A stretch of 64,000 nt of DNA. It comes from Parelaphostrongylus tenuis. Lineage: Eukaryota > Nematoda > Chromadorea > Rhabditida > Metastrongylidae. The notes under the pieces were generated by a model. That model saw only the letters and a list, made by a program, of their open reading frames with translations, was not told the DNA's origin and ran no database searches. The position numbers and the translations under genes are program-made. Each line of letters begins with the position of its first letter. The first letter of the stretch is position 1. The stretch covers positions 1 through 64,000 of the forward strand of contig JAHQIW010003919.1 of NCBI GenBank assembly GCA_019055375.1, read 5' to 3'. Of the stretch, positions 11,320 through 20,959 are shown one piece after another.

Positions 11320-11640
11320 CTACGAATGGAAGTCTTGTGTGCAACAGACAATGAAACAATTATCTATATACCGGTAGTAGAGCAATTTGCTGTGAACGAG
11401 AACTGGAGCTTCCACTTTGTGCATAAAAGCGATGGCAAGACTAGGTCGTAAACGTTGACCCATGGCTAACTCCCTGAGTTGTGTGAAGTATTTTCTCGAC
11501 CACCAAAAATTGAACAACTGAGATATTGTTTTAGGAGGGTCATTAGGTGTTGAACTGAGAAGCCATACATTTTTACTTTTTGTTCATTTTCAGTTAGAAG
11601 TTCGAAAATGGCCCGCATTGCAGAGTCATTTGATGCGTTT
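11320..11640 (-). pseudogene. PLE reverse transcriptase core fragment (P1)
   Basis: Minus-strand frame encoding the palm of a Penelope-type RT, with RKYFTQLRELAMGQRL followed by YYRYIDNCFIVC (about 11354-11390). The catalytic YIDD is changed to YIDN. Upstream coding is lost at the deletion near 11640; downstream the frame stops at 11320. Penelope RTs are telomerase-related and prime at nicks made by a GIY-YIG nuclease. Non-functional copy. Confidence 0.8.
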
Positions 11641-12165
11641 GTAATGCCCCGGTTTGCTTTTCGTTACCTAACCCGTCTAATCTAGCCTTGTAGCGCAGTT
11701 AATTTTGAAGTTTTGTGGACTGCATACGATCCTGAGCAGGGTTAATTTAGAAAGGGTTGACTAGGTGCAAAACTTGGACACAGTTCTAATAGTGAACGCG
11801 CATCATCCGAAAGCGTTACGCCACTTAACACAGTGACTCTTGATCCCTCTAAAGCATCGTTATTTTTCGTTTTATCGATGTTATCGCGAAAATTCACGCT
11901 TTTACGTCTTGAGTTTGATTGAAGACAGTCAATCTTTCTTTTTAGATATTTTTGATATTGCGCCGAATACCATTACAAATATCTATTGACTCGTTTACTA
12001 TTCTTCCCCAAAGGCGTTTCTCCAGATACTGAGCACAATAATGTTCTTTTATGTGTGAGAACATTTCGTTCTGTACAACACAGCAACAAGGATTTTGATG
12101 TGACTTTCACAGTCCTAGCGCAGTAATCAAAAACATCCACGAACTCTTGAGGCCTTTAGGATAAA

Positions 12166-12737
12166 TCCCAGGACCGACTATCTATTAACCTCAGCATAGT
12201 TTGAATAAATGAGCATCTTCTTCTGTTTAGCCGCTCCGATGTGTTACTGATATTATTTATTGAATATCAGCAAAGCATATAACAATATAATTAATAATGC
12301 AGCGTGAATATTACAACAGTCGTGATGGCTTACTTTTCGGCAAGGTACCATCTTCAGAGCCTGTAAAGTTCAAATTGATTCGCAAATTATCAAATCAAAG
12401 ACCTTCATAACCCCAGCAGAAAAAGTAAGAATTAAATTTTTAGGTTGCATAGAAAAACTTCATTTCAAAAACACTCACCGCTCAGATGTTTTAGGTCTTT
12501 TGATCAATCATTGAAAACCTACCACTTGAAGTCTGTGCATAAGTGAGATTGTGCCTAGTTCAGGCCGGGAATATTAACCAGAGGTATGGAGCGAGGTCAT
12601 GCGTTATTACGAAGCATTTCTCTTTGCGGTTCATTTTTGGGCCTTTGCTATGTATCCAGAAGGCTTTCAAAGTTTTGCGAGTATATGTTTTTGGTTCCAG
12701 TGCCAGGACAGTGAATTTAGCGTCAAAATTTGGATAA
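12166..12737 (-). mobile_element. PLE end fragment Q1 nested in P1
   Basis: A 572-bp piece of a second PLE subfamily (Q) inserted in the 5' arm of P1. P1 sequence GCCTTTAGGATAAA (12152-12165) is repeated in diverged form as GCATTTTGGATAAG (12738-12751), fitting a 14-bp target duplication with three mismatches. It matches Q2 (26386-27085) over the whole arm, including the end reading TCCCAGGACCGACTA. A short damaged coding remnant lies at 12600-12735. Carries a minus-strand hammerhead motif. Confidence 0.75.
12327..12361 (-). ncRNA. Hammerhead-like motif (Q1)
   Basis: On the minus strand: GGCT, core CTGAAGA, a longer stem II region TGGTACCTTGCC, then GAAAAGTA and AGCC. Stem I is perfect, but the stem III segment is altered from ACGT to AAGT, so activity is doubtful. 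Confidence 0.5.
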
Positions 12738-12889
12738 GCATTTTGGATAAGCGCCCAAAACCCCGAAATAAACCGGAAGGAAAAACGAGATTTCGCGCCC
12801 TTTCTTCGTTTGATCTTTTAACCTGACCAAGGCAGCATATAAATAACATACTCCGAATCATTCAAATAGACTAATACTACATACGCCCA

Positions 12890-12924
12890 GGCTCTGAAGA
12901 AGGCGGGTCGCCGAAACGTCAGCC
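12890..12924 (+). ncRNA. Hammerhead ribozyme motif (P1, 5' arm)
   Basis: GGCT (12890-12893), core CTGAAGA (12894-12900), stem II GGCG-GGT-CGCC (12902-12912), GAAAC (12913-12917), GTC with the expected cleavage after C12920, and AGCC (12921-12924) closing stem I. All core positions match the CUGANGA/GAAA/UH consensus. One of the two best-preserved motifs here. Confidence 0.8.
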
Positions 12925-13275
12925 GATTTGCTACGCCTAGTATACCAACCTCGCCTCAGCTAATCAAGGTAATTTTCTCGATTTTCATATATCAATTGAT
13001 TATGCCAAGATTTGCAGAAAGTCGTACTTTTTAATCGTTGCAATATGAATTCAGTTAAAAAGGTGAAATTCTGAAAAGGCACTCTTGCGAAATAACAGCA
13101 AAATATCGTTAAAATGGCTTCTGTAAAGTTGAAGACAAAGTTCTGTCGTTTTTTATTTTTTGAAATTTATTTTTAACAGATTTATTTCACGGCTTCTGTC
13201 AAAATGTTCAAGATCATTTGAAAACTCGTGATCTTAAGATTCTGAATATATAGATTACATTATTTTTTCTAATTT

Positions 13276-13968
13276 CTATTAAGATGGAAACTAATTTTGT
13301 CATGTCTACAAGTAATAGTTGTCGTAAGACTGAACGGCTCGGTATTTATTAGGAACACTGTCAGCTTTTCCATTTTATATGTACAAGAAAGTCAATCACA
13401 AGTATATACCATACTATTTGTGTGCATGATCTTGTATCACATGGGCAACAAAGTACAATCCTCATTTGAGTCATTTTGATTTGAAAGATCCTGAGCTCTC
13501 GTCACTTTGTGGCACCCAAACTCCACTACCAAAAATGTTCAATTACATTTAGAAGAAAGTACAACAAGCATGATAACCTGATACTAAGATCGAGAGACAT
13601 TAGTCTCAGGCTGGCCTAGAGAAGAGATGTCACCATCCGACCAAACCTGAAAAGAAAAGCTTACTTGAAAATAGTTGTTGGCATGGTAGTACTTTCGCAG
13701 CGACTAGCCAGGAAGACGATGGAAAGTTTCTGTTCTTTTGAAGACACTGAAAGAAGAGTTTTGTGCGAACGACACTATCCCTTGGAGGACTAGCGTCAAT
13801 AGGCAGGTGGCGTCGCGCCGTCGAATTCCCACGAAAGGCAACGACTTCATTATCTGTGCAAGCATGACTGGCTGTCTGCCTGCCTTCTCACAAGGCGCGG
13901 CGCCGCCATTGCAGTACACATGCGAGATTTAGCGTAGCGTGAGGAGAAGCAGAATGACTCTTACAATG
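13276..13968. other. No recognisable gene
   Basis: Sequence between the P1 flank and the fold-back element. Short frames at 13704-13932 overlap on both strands and resemble no family I recognise. No element ends seen. Confidence 0.4.
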
Positions 13969-14219
13969 TTTTCAATTGGTTGACTTCCGCGGACCCTAAC
14001 TGAGCCTGTCCACCAGCGGTAACAACTCCACCTCCTCTGCACCGAATAGTCGCCGACTACAGAACTGCTTTTCGTACCAAGACTCACAGCTAAACTTTGA
14101 ACTGGATTCTGCAACTAAAAGCAGCACTGTGGTCGGCGGATAGTCGGCGCAGAAGTGGAGTCGTTCCCAGGTTGACGGACACGCCTGATTGGTTACCACG
14201 GAAGTCAACCAGTTAAAAG
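13969..14219. repeat. Fold-back inverted repeat
   Basis: Two arms of about 85 nt (13973-14057 and 14132-14215) are imperfect reverse complements around a spacer of about 74 nt. Anchor blocks are GGTTGACTTCCG at 13978 against CGGAAGTCAACC at 14200, and TCGCCGAC at 14050 against GTCGGCGGATAGTCGGCG at 14132. The right arm abuts PLE copy P2. It could be a small fold-back MITE or part of the P2 5' end. Non-coding. Confidence 0.7.
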
Positions 14220-14623
14220 TCTGTATGTGCGGTCCTATACCTTCTCATAAAATGTATAAATTTACATCAATTGGTGATTTAGTGTCAACCGATCCATCAG
14301 CATACAAGGTTAGACCTATCATCAGTTGTATAGGAGGACCAAAGGATAGAATAACGAGGTTCTCTAAACCTTATTTTTACTCAGGTGCTCAAATTCATAC
14401 CAGCCCATCTACCCAAATATAAATGTTCCTAGATCACCTACGTTGCGCAAAACCAAACAACTCGCACGTAATGGAGTCATTTGATGTTACCTCACTCTAT
14501 ACAAACGTATTAAAGGACTCTGCAACGCGAGCCATTTTCGAACTTTTAACTGAAAATGAGCAAAAAGTAAATATGTATGGCTTCACTTCAACAATTAACG
14601 ACCCTGCTAAAACATTGTCTTAG
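14189..14623 (+). pseudogene. PLE reverse transcriptase fingers and motif A (P2)
   Basis: One frame broken only by TAA at 14420-14422. Before the stop: YKVRPIISCIGGPKDRITRF, the conserved RPIIS...GGP fingers motif of Penelope RTs. After it: MESFDVTSLYTNV, motif A with the catalytic Asp, at about 14472-14510. The rest of the palm continues out of frame after 14623, with RYIDDCFIVC at 14769-14798. The first 26 nt fall inside the fold-back arm, so the ATG at 14189 is not the native start. Confidence 0.8.
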
Positions 14624-15279
14624 TTGTTCAATCTTTCGGTGGTCGGGATAAAACTTCACACAACTCAGGGGGTTGGCCATAGGTCAACGTTTAGCACCTA
14701 GTCTTGCCATCGTTTTTATGTACAAAGTGGAAGCTCTAGTACTCGTTCACCGCCCATTGCTCTACTGCCGGTATATAGACGATTGTTTTATTGTCTGTTT
14801 TACACAAGAGGAAATAGACAAGATTTTGAAGTCATGAACGCACGGTCATAGCTTATAAAATTTACGCGAGAGAGTCCAATGGGAGGTGGCTTCCATTCTT
14901 AAACAACCAAACAAAGCTTTTGGATAGTGGCTATGGTATATAATGGTATCGAAAACCAAGTAACAAAAACGTCTTGGTTAATTAGCTTTCGTCACCCTTC
15001 AAACTGAAATAATAGCTAATTAAAAACATGTTTCAAACGCCTAATAATGTGTGCACAGGAAAAGTGGAAAGGAACGAATCGTTAAACTTCAGCCGAAAAA
15101 TTGCCATTTCCAACGGCTACAAAACATCTGGTACTCGGGAATATTCGAAAAGTGGCATTAGGTCCCAAGCAATACTCCACACCCGAATAACTCCCTTCAA
15201 GCTGCCATTTATATCAAACGAAGTCAGTAGCGCGGTTAAAAGGTGCCTAAAAAGATGAGATCTTGAAAATTCCGTGGTA

Positions 15280-15540
15280 GTAATTGAAATCCCACCTCCC
15301 ACAGTACGCCATCAGCCGATCCGCAATAGACTTTATGATCGACTGTGCAAAACCAAAAACTGTATGATCTGCCCTAACCGAAAAGAGGGTATTGTATCAG
15401 ATCGAGCACAATTAAGTTACTAACGTGTAATACATGCGGGGAAGAATATATATTCAAAACGGGTAGACCACTTTTCAAGCATAAGAAAACGTTTAGATAG
15501 TAAATCCAAAATAGATAAAACCAAACATTTAGGTTTACAT
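15280..15540 (+). pseudogene. PLE GIY-YIG endonuclease (P2, degenerate)
   Basis: Nuclease that nicks the target DNA in Penelope-type elements. Remnants read LCKTKNCMICPNRKEG (Cys pair, about 15341-15387), then TCNTCGEEYI (15424-15453) and GRPLFK. The ETG of the usual YIGETG reads KTG in this copy and the frame is interrupted. Compare the intact version in P3 at 40282-40545. Confidence 0.7.
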
Positions 15541-15797
15541 AGGACACAAAAACACAACAACAAGGATTTTGATATGACTGTCACAGTCCTTGCGCAGGAA
15601 TCGAAAACATCCACGCGCAAAACTCTTGAGGCATTTTGGATAAACGCTCGAAACCCCGAAACCAACCTGAAGGACGAGTGCGCCACCATCATGCGAGATC
15701 TCGCGCCCTTTCTTCGTATGATCTTTTAACTTGGCCTAGGCAGCAGATAAATAAGATACTCCGAATCATTCAAATAGACTAATACTACATACGCCCA

Positions 15798-15832
15798 GGT
15801 TTTGAAGAAGGCGCGTCGCCGAAACGTCAGCC
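15798..15832 (+). ncRNA. Hammerhead-like motif, mutated core (P2)
   Basis: Same layout as the P1 motif, but the first core base is T (TTGAAGA instead of CTGAAGA) and stem I is GGTT/AGCC, which still pairs with a G-U and a mismatch. GAAACGTC is intact. Loss of the core C should inactivate it. Confidence 0.65.
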
Positions 15833-15894
15833 GAATTGCTGCGACTAGTTTACCAACCTCGCGTTAGCTAATCAAGGTATGTTCTTACGCTTGT

Positions 15895-17885
15895 TATATT
15901 AGACTCCTCCATTAATGATGGATTGTTAAGAAGCAGTGATATGCATATTTCTCCAAGCGTCTTGTCAGGAATATGGTTCACTAATGATTTCATTTTATAC
16001 AAGCTGTACATTACACACAGGTGACTTGTTCGATTCCGATTCCCAGACTCATATAACCGCAGGAGTTCTTTTATTCGCCGCCAAGAGACCGCGTCTATAT
16101 AGCTGGTTTCGCTCGTGTTCGTCTGTGCTAGGCTTCGGCTTGACCCAATGAGCAGTACTGGAAAAATGTTGCTATAGCACAGTAAACAGAGTCGATAATT
16201 GTGAGCGCGTTAAAAGACGCTGGAAACGCTTCAACTATGATAGAAAAACACACGGGGCGGCTGAGGACATCGTTTTCAGATAATGGACGAATGTTTCAAC
16301 AAAACACACACAAGTTCGACCATGAAAAAGAAAAGCGTGAGGTCAGAGAGACTTCGCAAAAAATGTGAAGGAATTTAGTGTTAGTACGATTGCCTCATGA
16401 AAACAGTGCGCAGTGTTTTGAAAGATCTCATGGACTTAACCCCTGACATTAATGAGAATTCTGCTCTCACTCCAGTGACCGCAGCCCAACCGCACTTGTT
16501 AAGATTTCTATTGCTCTACGTGTTTGAAAAACTTAAACTCGATTTTATGGCCAGACCCAACGAAATTTGTTGGCGATTTCTACTTTTGACTTTTTATGCC
16601 AAGAACACAGATATGTGCTAGCCGAAGCATTTCTCTATGCCCTAGCGGATTGCCTACAGGAGAAATCAGTAGCTGAAGCCTAAAAATTGCTCTCCGCTCT
16701 GGGTAAATATCTTCCAAAAAGGTACGTAAAAACGTCACCACATAATTCTGCTGAAGTGGTCCGAAAATAGATCACCACTGTATGATATCTTTTCAAACTT
16801 AAGAAAAAAACATGTTAGTCTTTTATAAGGTTTGATGACCACCTATATCAGTTAACAGCTCTCAATTTAACGAAGAACAAACGAAAAAAATCCATCCACA
16901 GTTATGAAGCTCAGGTCTTCGTCATTATTAAACTTATAGCTTATACTTCAAGGTTTCGCATTTCTAAGAAATGAACACTTATTTCAGTTCGCAACTCCAT
17001 GGGAAGGAAGCGACGAACTGTTCTGTGAGATTTGTCGCCCCGAGAGAAACTCCTATTGCGCCGCAGTGGCGATGTCCCGAGCTGCGAAGATCCTTCGCTA
17101 CGTCGTTCGACAGCTTCTTCGGTCGGCTTGATATTGCACAGCTATGCCTGCAATTCCTGGATGGCTCTCCATTCAAAGTTTATAGTATATTTGATACATA
17201 AATCATGGCAATTCTATGACCTAATCTTTCTTGCAAAAAGCTTTCTATTGGCTGCTGTAAGAGCAAAAGAAAAACTACGTTTCACCTTCAGAGTTTTCTG
17301 CGCAGATTAGACATTTATATGCATCAAAAGCGCATGAGCATGCAGAGGCAATCTTGTTGTATTCAAGCAAGGAAATGAATCTGAGCATTTTCCTTCCCAG
17401 CGACAGATGCAAAATTTCTTAATAAATAACTAGAATTGCTCTTCTTCTGATAGCGCTGCTTCAGCGATTTGAATTAGCGCCCTGCGGAGTGTTATTTTCG
17501 TCATTTATTTGAAGAATAATCCTCCGTTCCGGAAAAATCTTCAAGTTTAGCATAATTATAGAACAGTTTTGTTTCAGCGCTCTATTGGTATTGGCTTTTT
17601 ATTTTCTTTCCATGTAGTAACTTAATACGCTTCGAATTTTAAAGCAATACTGAAGTATTTCGAGTGCAGAGAGGAAGGGCTCTTATGCTCTTCACGCTCT
17701 GTAAGGAATTGATTGAAGCAAGAAATCAAAATTTCCATAATTTCATCCATCAAATGGCATGCTAATTACGACTAAATTATAAGAAATCTATGCACATACG
17801 CCAGCCTTGCATGAGCGTCGTTGGTAAAACGTATCTTTCTTCTCTTCATCGAATCAAGAGTATCTCTACAGAAAACACGTATGGT
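15895..17885. other. No recognisable gene
   Basis: About 2 kb with only short frames. Best of these are 16397-16621 and 16971-17310 on the plus strand; neither shows a motif I recognise, and the latter has an equally long antisense frame. The words CCCGAGAGAAACTCCTATTG at 17040 resemble sequence at 527-545 and may mark an old repeat fragment. Confidence 0.4.
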
Positions 17886-17914
17886 ACTAGACCTAACATT
17901 TTGCAAGCCACCTA

Positions 17915-18760
17915 AAGATAACTGAAACTCTGGTAAGAACACTTTACACGCGTAATTCAAGCAAACACGAGTGCATAGCACACTGCACACTCCGCAGGCG
18001 AATCGTAATATTTTCTTCGTTGTTACAACGCACCAAAAAGGCACTTTCGGAAAACAGACTTAGGGTCTGACTGCAAATTTTCCAGCTATAGAATGGCTAT
18101 TCAAAACCTTAGAGAAAACGTGTGCCCATCGACGAAACCATGAGAAGTTAGTGTCCTACCGTTGGTACATTTGATCCCTGAAGGGGAAATTGCGAAACGT
18201 GATTTCTCTTTGTCGCTTCTTAGCGGTATTTTGTCAAAACTGAAGTTTACACTTAGAAGTGCTGTTTCTCAAGCTATCGGATGACTATTAAAACTTTAGC
18301 AAAATAACTTTGTCTGATGAGAAAGCCAACCAGACACGTGTGCACTATGCATTACACACTCTGAAAAGAAACGTAATTTTCTCCTCGTTCTGCAGCTCAC
18401 TAGAAAATCGAATGTAGAAATCAGACATAGTATTAAAACCACTACTCTTCGGCTATCGAATCCACTAGGACTTTAATGAAAACGTTTTCGCCTGGTGAAC
18501 AAGCCAAGCAACACGGATGCGAAATACACTGCGCTCTCCGAAGGAAAAACCTAATGTTCGCTTCGCTGCTACAGCTCACTTTAAAAGCGTGTTGACAAAT
18601 CAAGCGCACCATTAGAACCAAAGTTTTCTCAGCTATCGAATGACTGCTTGAATTCCAATGAAGAATTTGCATTTCGACGAAAAAGCCACGAAGAAGCGCG
18701 TATACCCTGGGTAGTACACGTGGTCCGAAAAGGATTGAATAGGAGCTTGCCAGATCTGTG
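17915..18760. repeat. Diverged tandem repeat, unit about 180 bp
   Basis: Four to five head-to-tail units recognised by the recurring phrase CAGCTATCGAATGACT. Starts are about 17915, 18083, 18270, 18450 and 18630, giving spacings of 168, 187, 180 and 180. Other blocks recurring in phase are ACACTGCACACTCCG with CGTAAT, and GCTGCTACAGCTCAC with AGAAAAC. Units differ by roughly a quarter of positions, so the array is old. The frames within it are not likely to be coding. Confidence 0.75.
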
Positions 18761-18779
18761 AGCCATATCAACCCAATCG

Positions 18780-19340
18780 ATATGAGATCACGCGTTCTTT
18801 ATGTAGCGTGGTGATCAGAATTTGCGACGAACCAATCAGTCATTGTAAATGCGCGACTCCTTCGAAGGCCCTCACTTTCTTCGTTGATGTTCGTGCAACC
18901 AGTTGATAGATGTTTCATAAAAGCAATATTTCTTCGATTTTTCTTTGTTTAATTCGCAATGACATGTCTTGCGATTCATCCGAAGTGGTGAGATGGCCAA
19001 AACGTCAACCATCTTTCTTGAAGAACATATATCATTCTGGTCCAAGCAAAGACAGTATGTGACATATGCATGGCTAATGCTGAATAGTGTGCAGAGCACT
19101 GGACTTCAAGTGAAAGTTGAAGCAGAGTTTTAATTCAAAATTAGGCTATAAAAACTGCAAGATGCGATGTGATAGGAAAACGAATTAGTAGCCTACTTTG
19201 CAACAGCCTGTAGCACGATGCCGTATCAACACATTCTACTTTTCAGTGTCAAGATACCCAATATTGCAACAGTTTATACTTCAAGAAGGCTTGCGGAATA
19301 AAGGGGTCTTTGACGACAAGCACACATATCAGCTGTCGCT
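18780..19340. other. No recognisable gene
   Basis: Unassigned sequence between the tandem array and RTE relic G. A 75-codon minus-strand frame (18872-19099) has no recognisable motif. Confidence 0.4.
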
Positions 19341-19342
19341 CC

Positions 19343-19480
19343 ACTAACCGAGTCGAGTGACTCGAGTGGTCAAGAGTGCAACTTCATATTTTTTCTTACC
19401 TAGTGGAAGGGCAACTCTGTGGGCCCTATTTGCTCTAGCAAGTCGTTAAGCATCAATGCCTTTAATCTAAGTTTTTTGTA
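19343..19480 (-). mobile_element. RTE 3' relic G
   Basis: Antisense remnant of the last 140 bases of an RTE element. It keeps the hairpin TCGAGTGACTCGA (19353-19366) and a degraded run matching the C-terminal coding sequence of copy B (TTTGCTCTAGCAAGTCGTTAAGCATCA). Tail repeats are lost. Confidence 0.65.
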
Positions 19481-19610
19481 ACGAAAAAAGATTTTTCTTC
19501 CAGTTGCAAGATGCAAGGCATTCCTAAAATCGAACTTAATCAAACCCGCGTTTTATCCCATCCATGGAGGCGTACTTTCTACGAAATAGTACAACAGAGA
19601 TCGTATTGGT

Positions 19611-19646
19611 GGCTGACGTTACGGCAGCCTTGCCTTCCTCAGAGCT
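19611..19646 (-). ncRNA. Hammerhead-like motif at a PLE end
   Basis: On the minus strand: AGCT, core CTGAGGA, stem II GGCA-AGGC-TGCC (perfect 4 bp), then GTAACGTC and AGCC. The GAAA core is changed to GTAA. The surrounding arm sequence differs from the P and Q types, suggesting a third PLE subfamily. Confidence 0.5.
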
Positions 19647-19919
19647 TTGGACGTACATCAACTTAATTAAACGCTTTCATAAATAAAGCGGAAAAAAGGA
19701 AATACTTGAAAACTTACTTTGTGTTCTGTCTCAAGAAGTGCATCGTTTATTAGACATCAAGTACCATTCATTCATCGATACATCTCAAAAATCACATTTT
19801 CGATTTTGTAAATTAAAAAAAAGGAAGCGATGGTGTTGCTTCTAATAGTGTAATGTAGAAAGGTAGTAGGGCATCAGTGGACGGCGAAAATCTTCAGATC
19901 AGTTGCAATTTGGACGTCT

Positions 19920-20276
19920 TTGCATAAAATAATCCACTATTGTGCGTTTAACGAGTTATTCAAACAGGATTTTCACAAGAGAAAAAAAAAGAACACTTCA
20001 CACAATATAAAACAGAAGATCATTTTACCTCCACTAATCAAAGATTTCGTAGAAATTACAATAAAAAAACCTTTTTTACCAAAGTGTGGGGATTCTATGG
20101 TGCAGCACCTGTGGAATCAATTAGATAAAACAATGTCAACACGAGTAATCACCAGTGATTTTCTTATTCAGCAAATACGAGGTTGTAAAGTTGACGATTT
20201 GTTCGGTAAAGATGAACAGTACATTAAACGTCATGATAAAGGTTATTCTGCTCTGATTATGAAAGTGCTTATCTGA
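19920..20276 (+). CDS. Hypothetical 118-residue open frame between two hammerhead-like ends
   Basis: I do not recognise this protein. It starts at ATG 19920 and is basic and lysine-rich at the N-terminus (KRKKK), followed by PPLIKDFVEI and GKDEQYIKRHDKGYSAL. No GIY-YIG or RT motif is visible, although it sits between a minus-strand hammerhead-like motif (19611-19646) and a plus-strand one (20306-20341), where a PLE body would be. It may be a remnant of a PLE protein, an exon of a host gene, or a chance frame. AT-rich codon use. Confidence 0.3.
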   Translation: MHKIIHYCAFNELFKQDFHKRKKKNTSHNIKQKIILPPLIKDFVEITIKKPFLPKCGDSMVQHLWNQLDKTMSTRVITSDFLIQQIRGCKVDDLFGKDEQYIKRHDKGYSALIMKVLI

Positions 20277-20305
20277 GTGTTTTCCACATCAGTTTGAGTC
20301 TTTCA

Positions 20306-20341
20306 GGCTCTGAAGAAGGCGACAAAATCGGAACGTTAGCC
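20306..20341 (+). ncRNA. Hammerhead-like motif at a PLE end
   Basis: GGCT, core CTGAAGA, GGCGACAAAATCG, then GAACGTT and AGCC. Stem I pairs perfectly, but the GAAA box is one base short or changed (CGGAAC), so it is probably inactive. Confidence 0.5.
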
Positions 20342-20587
20342 ATCACGTTGATTGTGCTGTTCATCTGTACCAAGAAACTGTCAATTTAACAACCTCGTAA
20401 TTGCTTATTAAGGAATTCAAGGAGTTGTTCAGTTGACGCCGAGGTCAACTGATAGTCGGTCATGGGAGTTGATCACTAATGGACTGTGAATAAGAATAGT
20501 CGAAAACCGAAGTAGATCTCTATAAAATATTCGGCTAACCTACCTGCTTTATTAGGGTAAGTTATAGAATATTGAATAAAGGATAAA

Positions 20588-20870
20588 CTATAAAGCTCTC
20601 GGCGTTAATAAATCCGTGCGAGATGCGCCGTGCATTCGCCTTTGAGTTTTAGCTTCGTTTTAGGTGAATAAATACATCTCCTGTCTCCACGATGACTCAC
20701 GTTATCTGACCGATCCGTCAAGTCCGCTTTCCTTATCCTCCCACGCAGTCTGGCACCAATTTTACCGACCTTGCAGGGATGGGAAGTTTGGTGCACCGTG
20801 AGCGCGAGATGGAACCATTGACCTTGCGTGCGAAGCAAAGCGTCCCTAACCACTGCGCCACATGAGTTTA
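20588..20870 (-). repeat. tRNA-derived SINE-like repeat, copy 1
   Basis: On the minus strand a tRNA-like head has an A box TGGCGCAGTGGTTAG (20846-20860) and, about 35 bases on, a B-box-like GGTTCCATCTC (8 of 11 consensus positions; near 20806-20816). The body continues to about 20588. A second, more degraded copy is at 31256-31530, with the body block AAAGCTCTCGGCGTT / AAAGCTTTCGATGTT. Such repeats are transcribed by RNA polymerase III and mobilised by a LINE. A 121-codon frame overlies it but is not a gene. Confidence 0.55.
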
Positions 20871-20959
20871 CAGAGTTTTGAACAGGTCTATTGATGGATG
20901 CCAGAAGGCCGATTTTATAAGAGGAAGGAATGGACAGTACAAACAGCAACTTAAATTTA

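Larger units (their letters stand above)
10220..13275 (-). mobile_element. Penelope-like element P1 (internally deleted, with a nested insertion)
   Basis: A minus-strand PLE with inverted terminal arms. The left arm (10220-10640) carries a minus-strand hammerhead motif at 10346-10380. The right arm (12075-12165 plus 12738-13035) carries a plus-strand one at 12890-12924. Between them are the GIY-YIG region (about 10640-10870), an RT core fragment (11320-11640) and the PLE N-terminal region (about 11650-12040). The RT fingers and first catalytic aspartate are missing through a deletion shared with P3 (junction near 11640-11655). About 235 bp beyond the right arm (13036-13275) also matches the 5' flank of P3, so it may belong to the element. 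A different PLE type is inserted at 12166-12737. Confidence 0.8.
14216..15890 (+). mobile_element. Penelope-like element P2 (5'-truncated)
   Basis: Sense PLE with RT followed by GIY-YIG and one terminal arm. It is the only copy here in which RT fingers, motif A and an intact YIDD motif coexist. Domains: fingers (14216-14422), palm motif A (14423-14560), primer grip and YIDD (14640-14820), C-terminal RT (15028-15258), GIY-YIG (15280-15540), and an arm with a hammerhead motif (15540-15890). Frames are broken by an in-frame TAA at 14420-14422 and by later frameshifts. The N-terminal domain and any 5' arm are absent. Confidence 0.85.
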
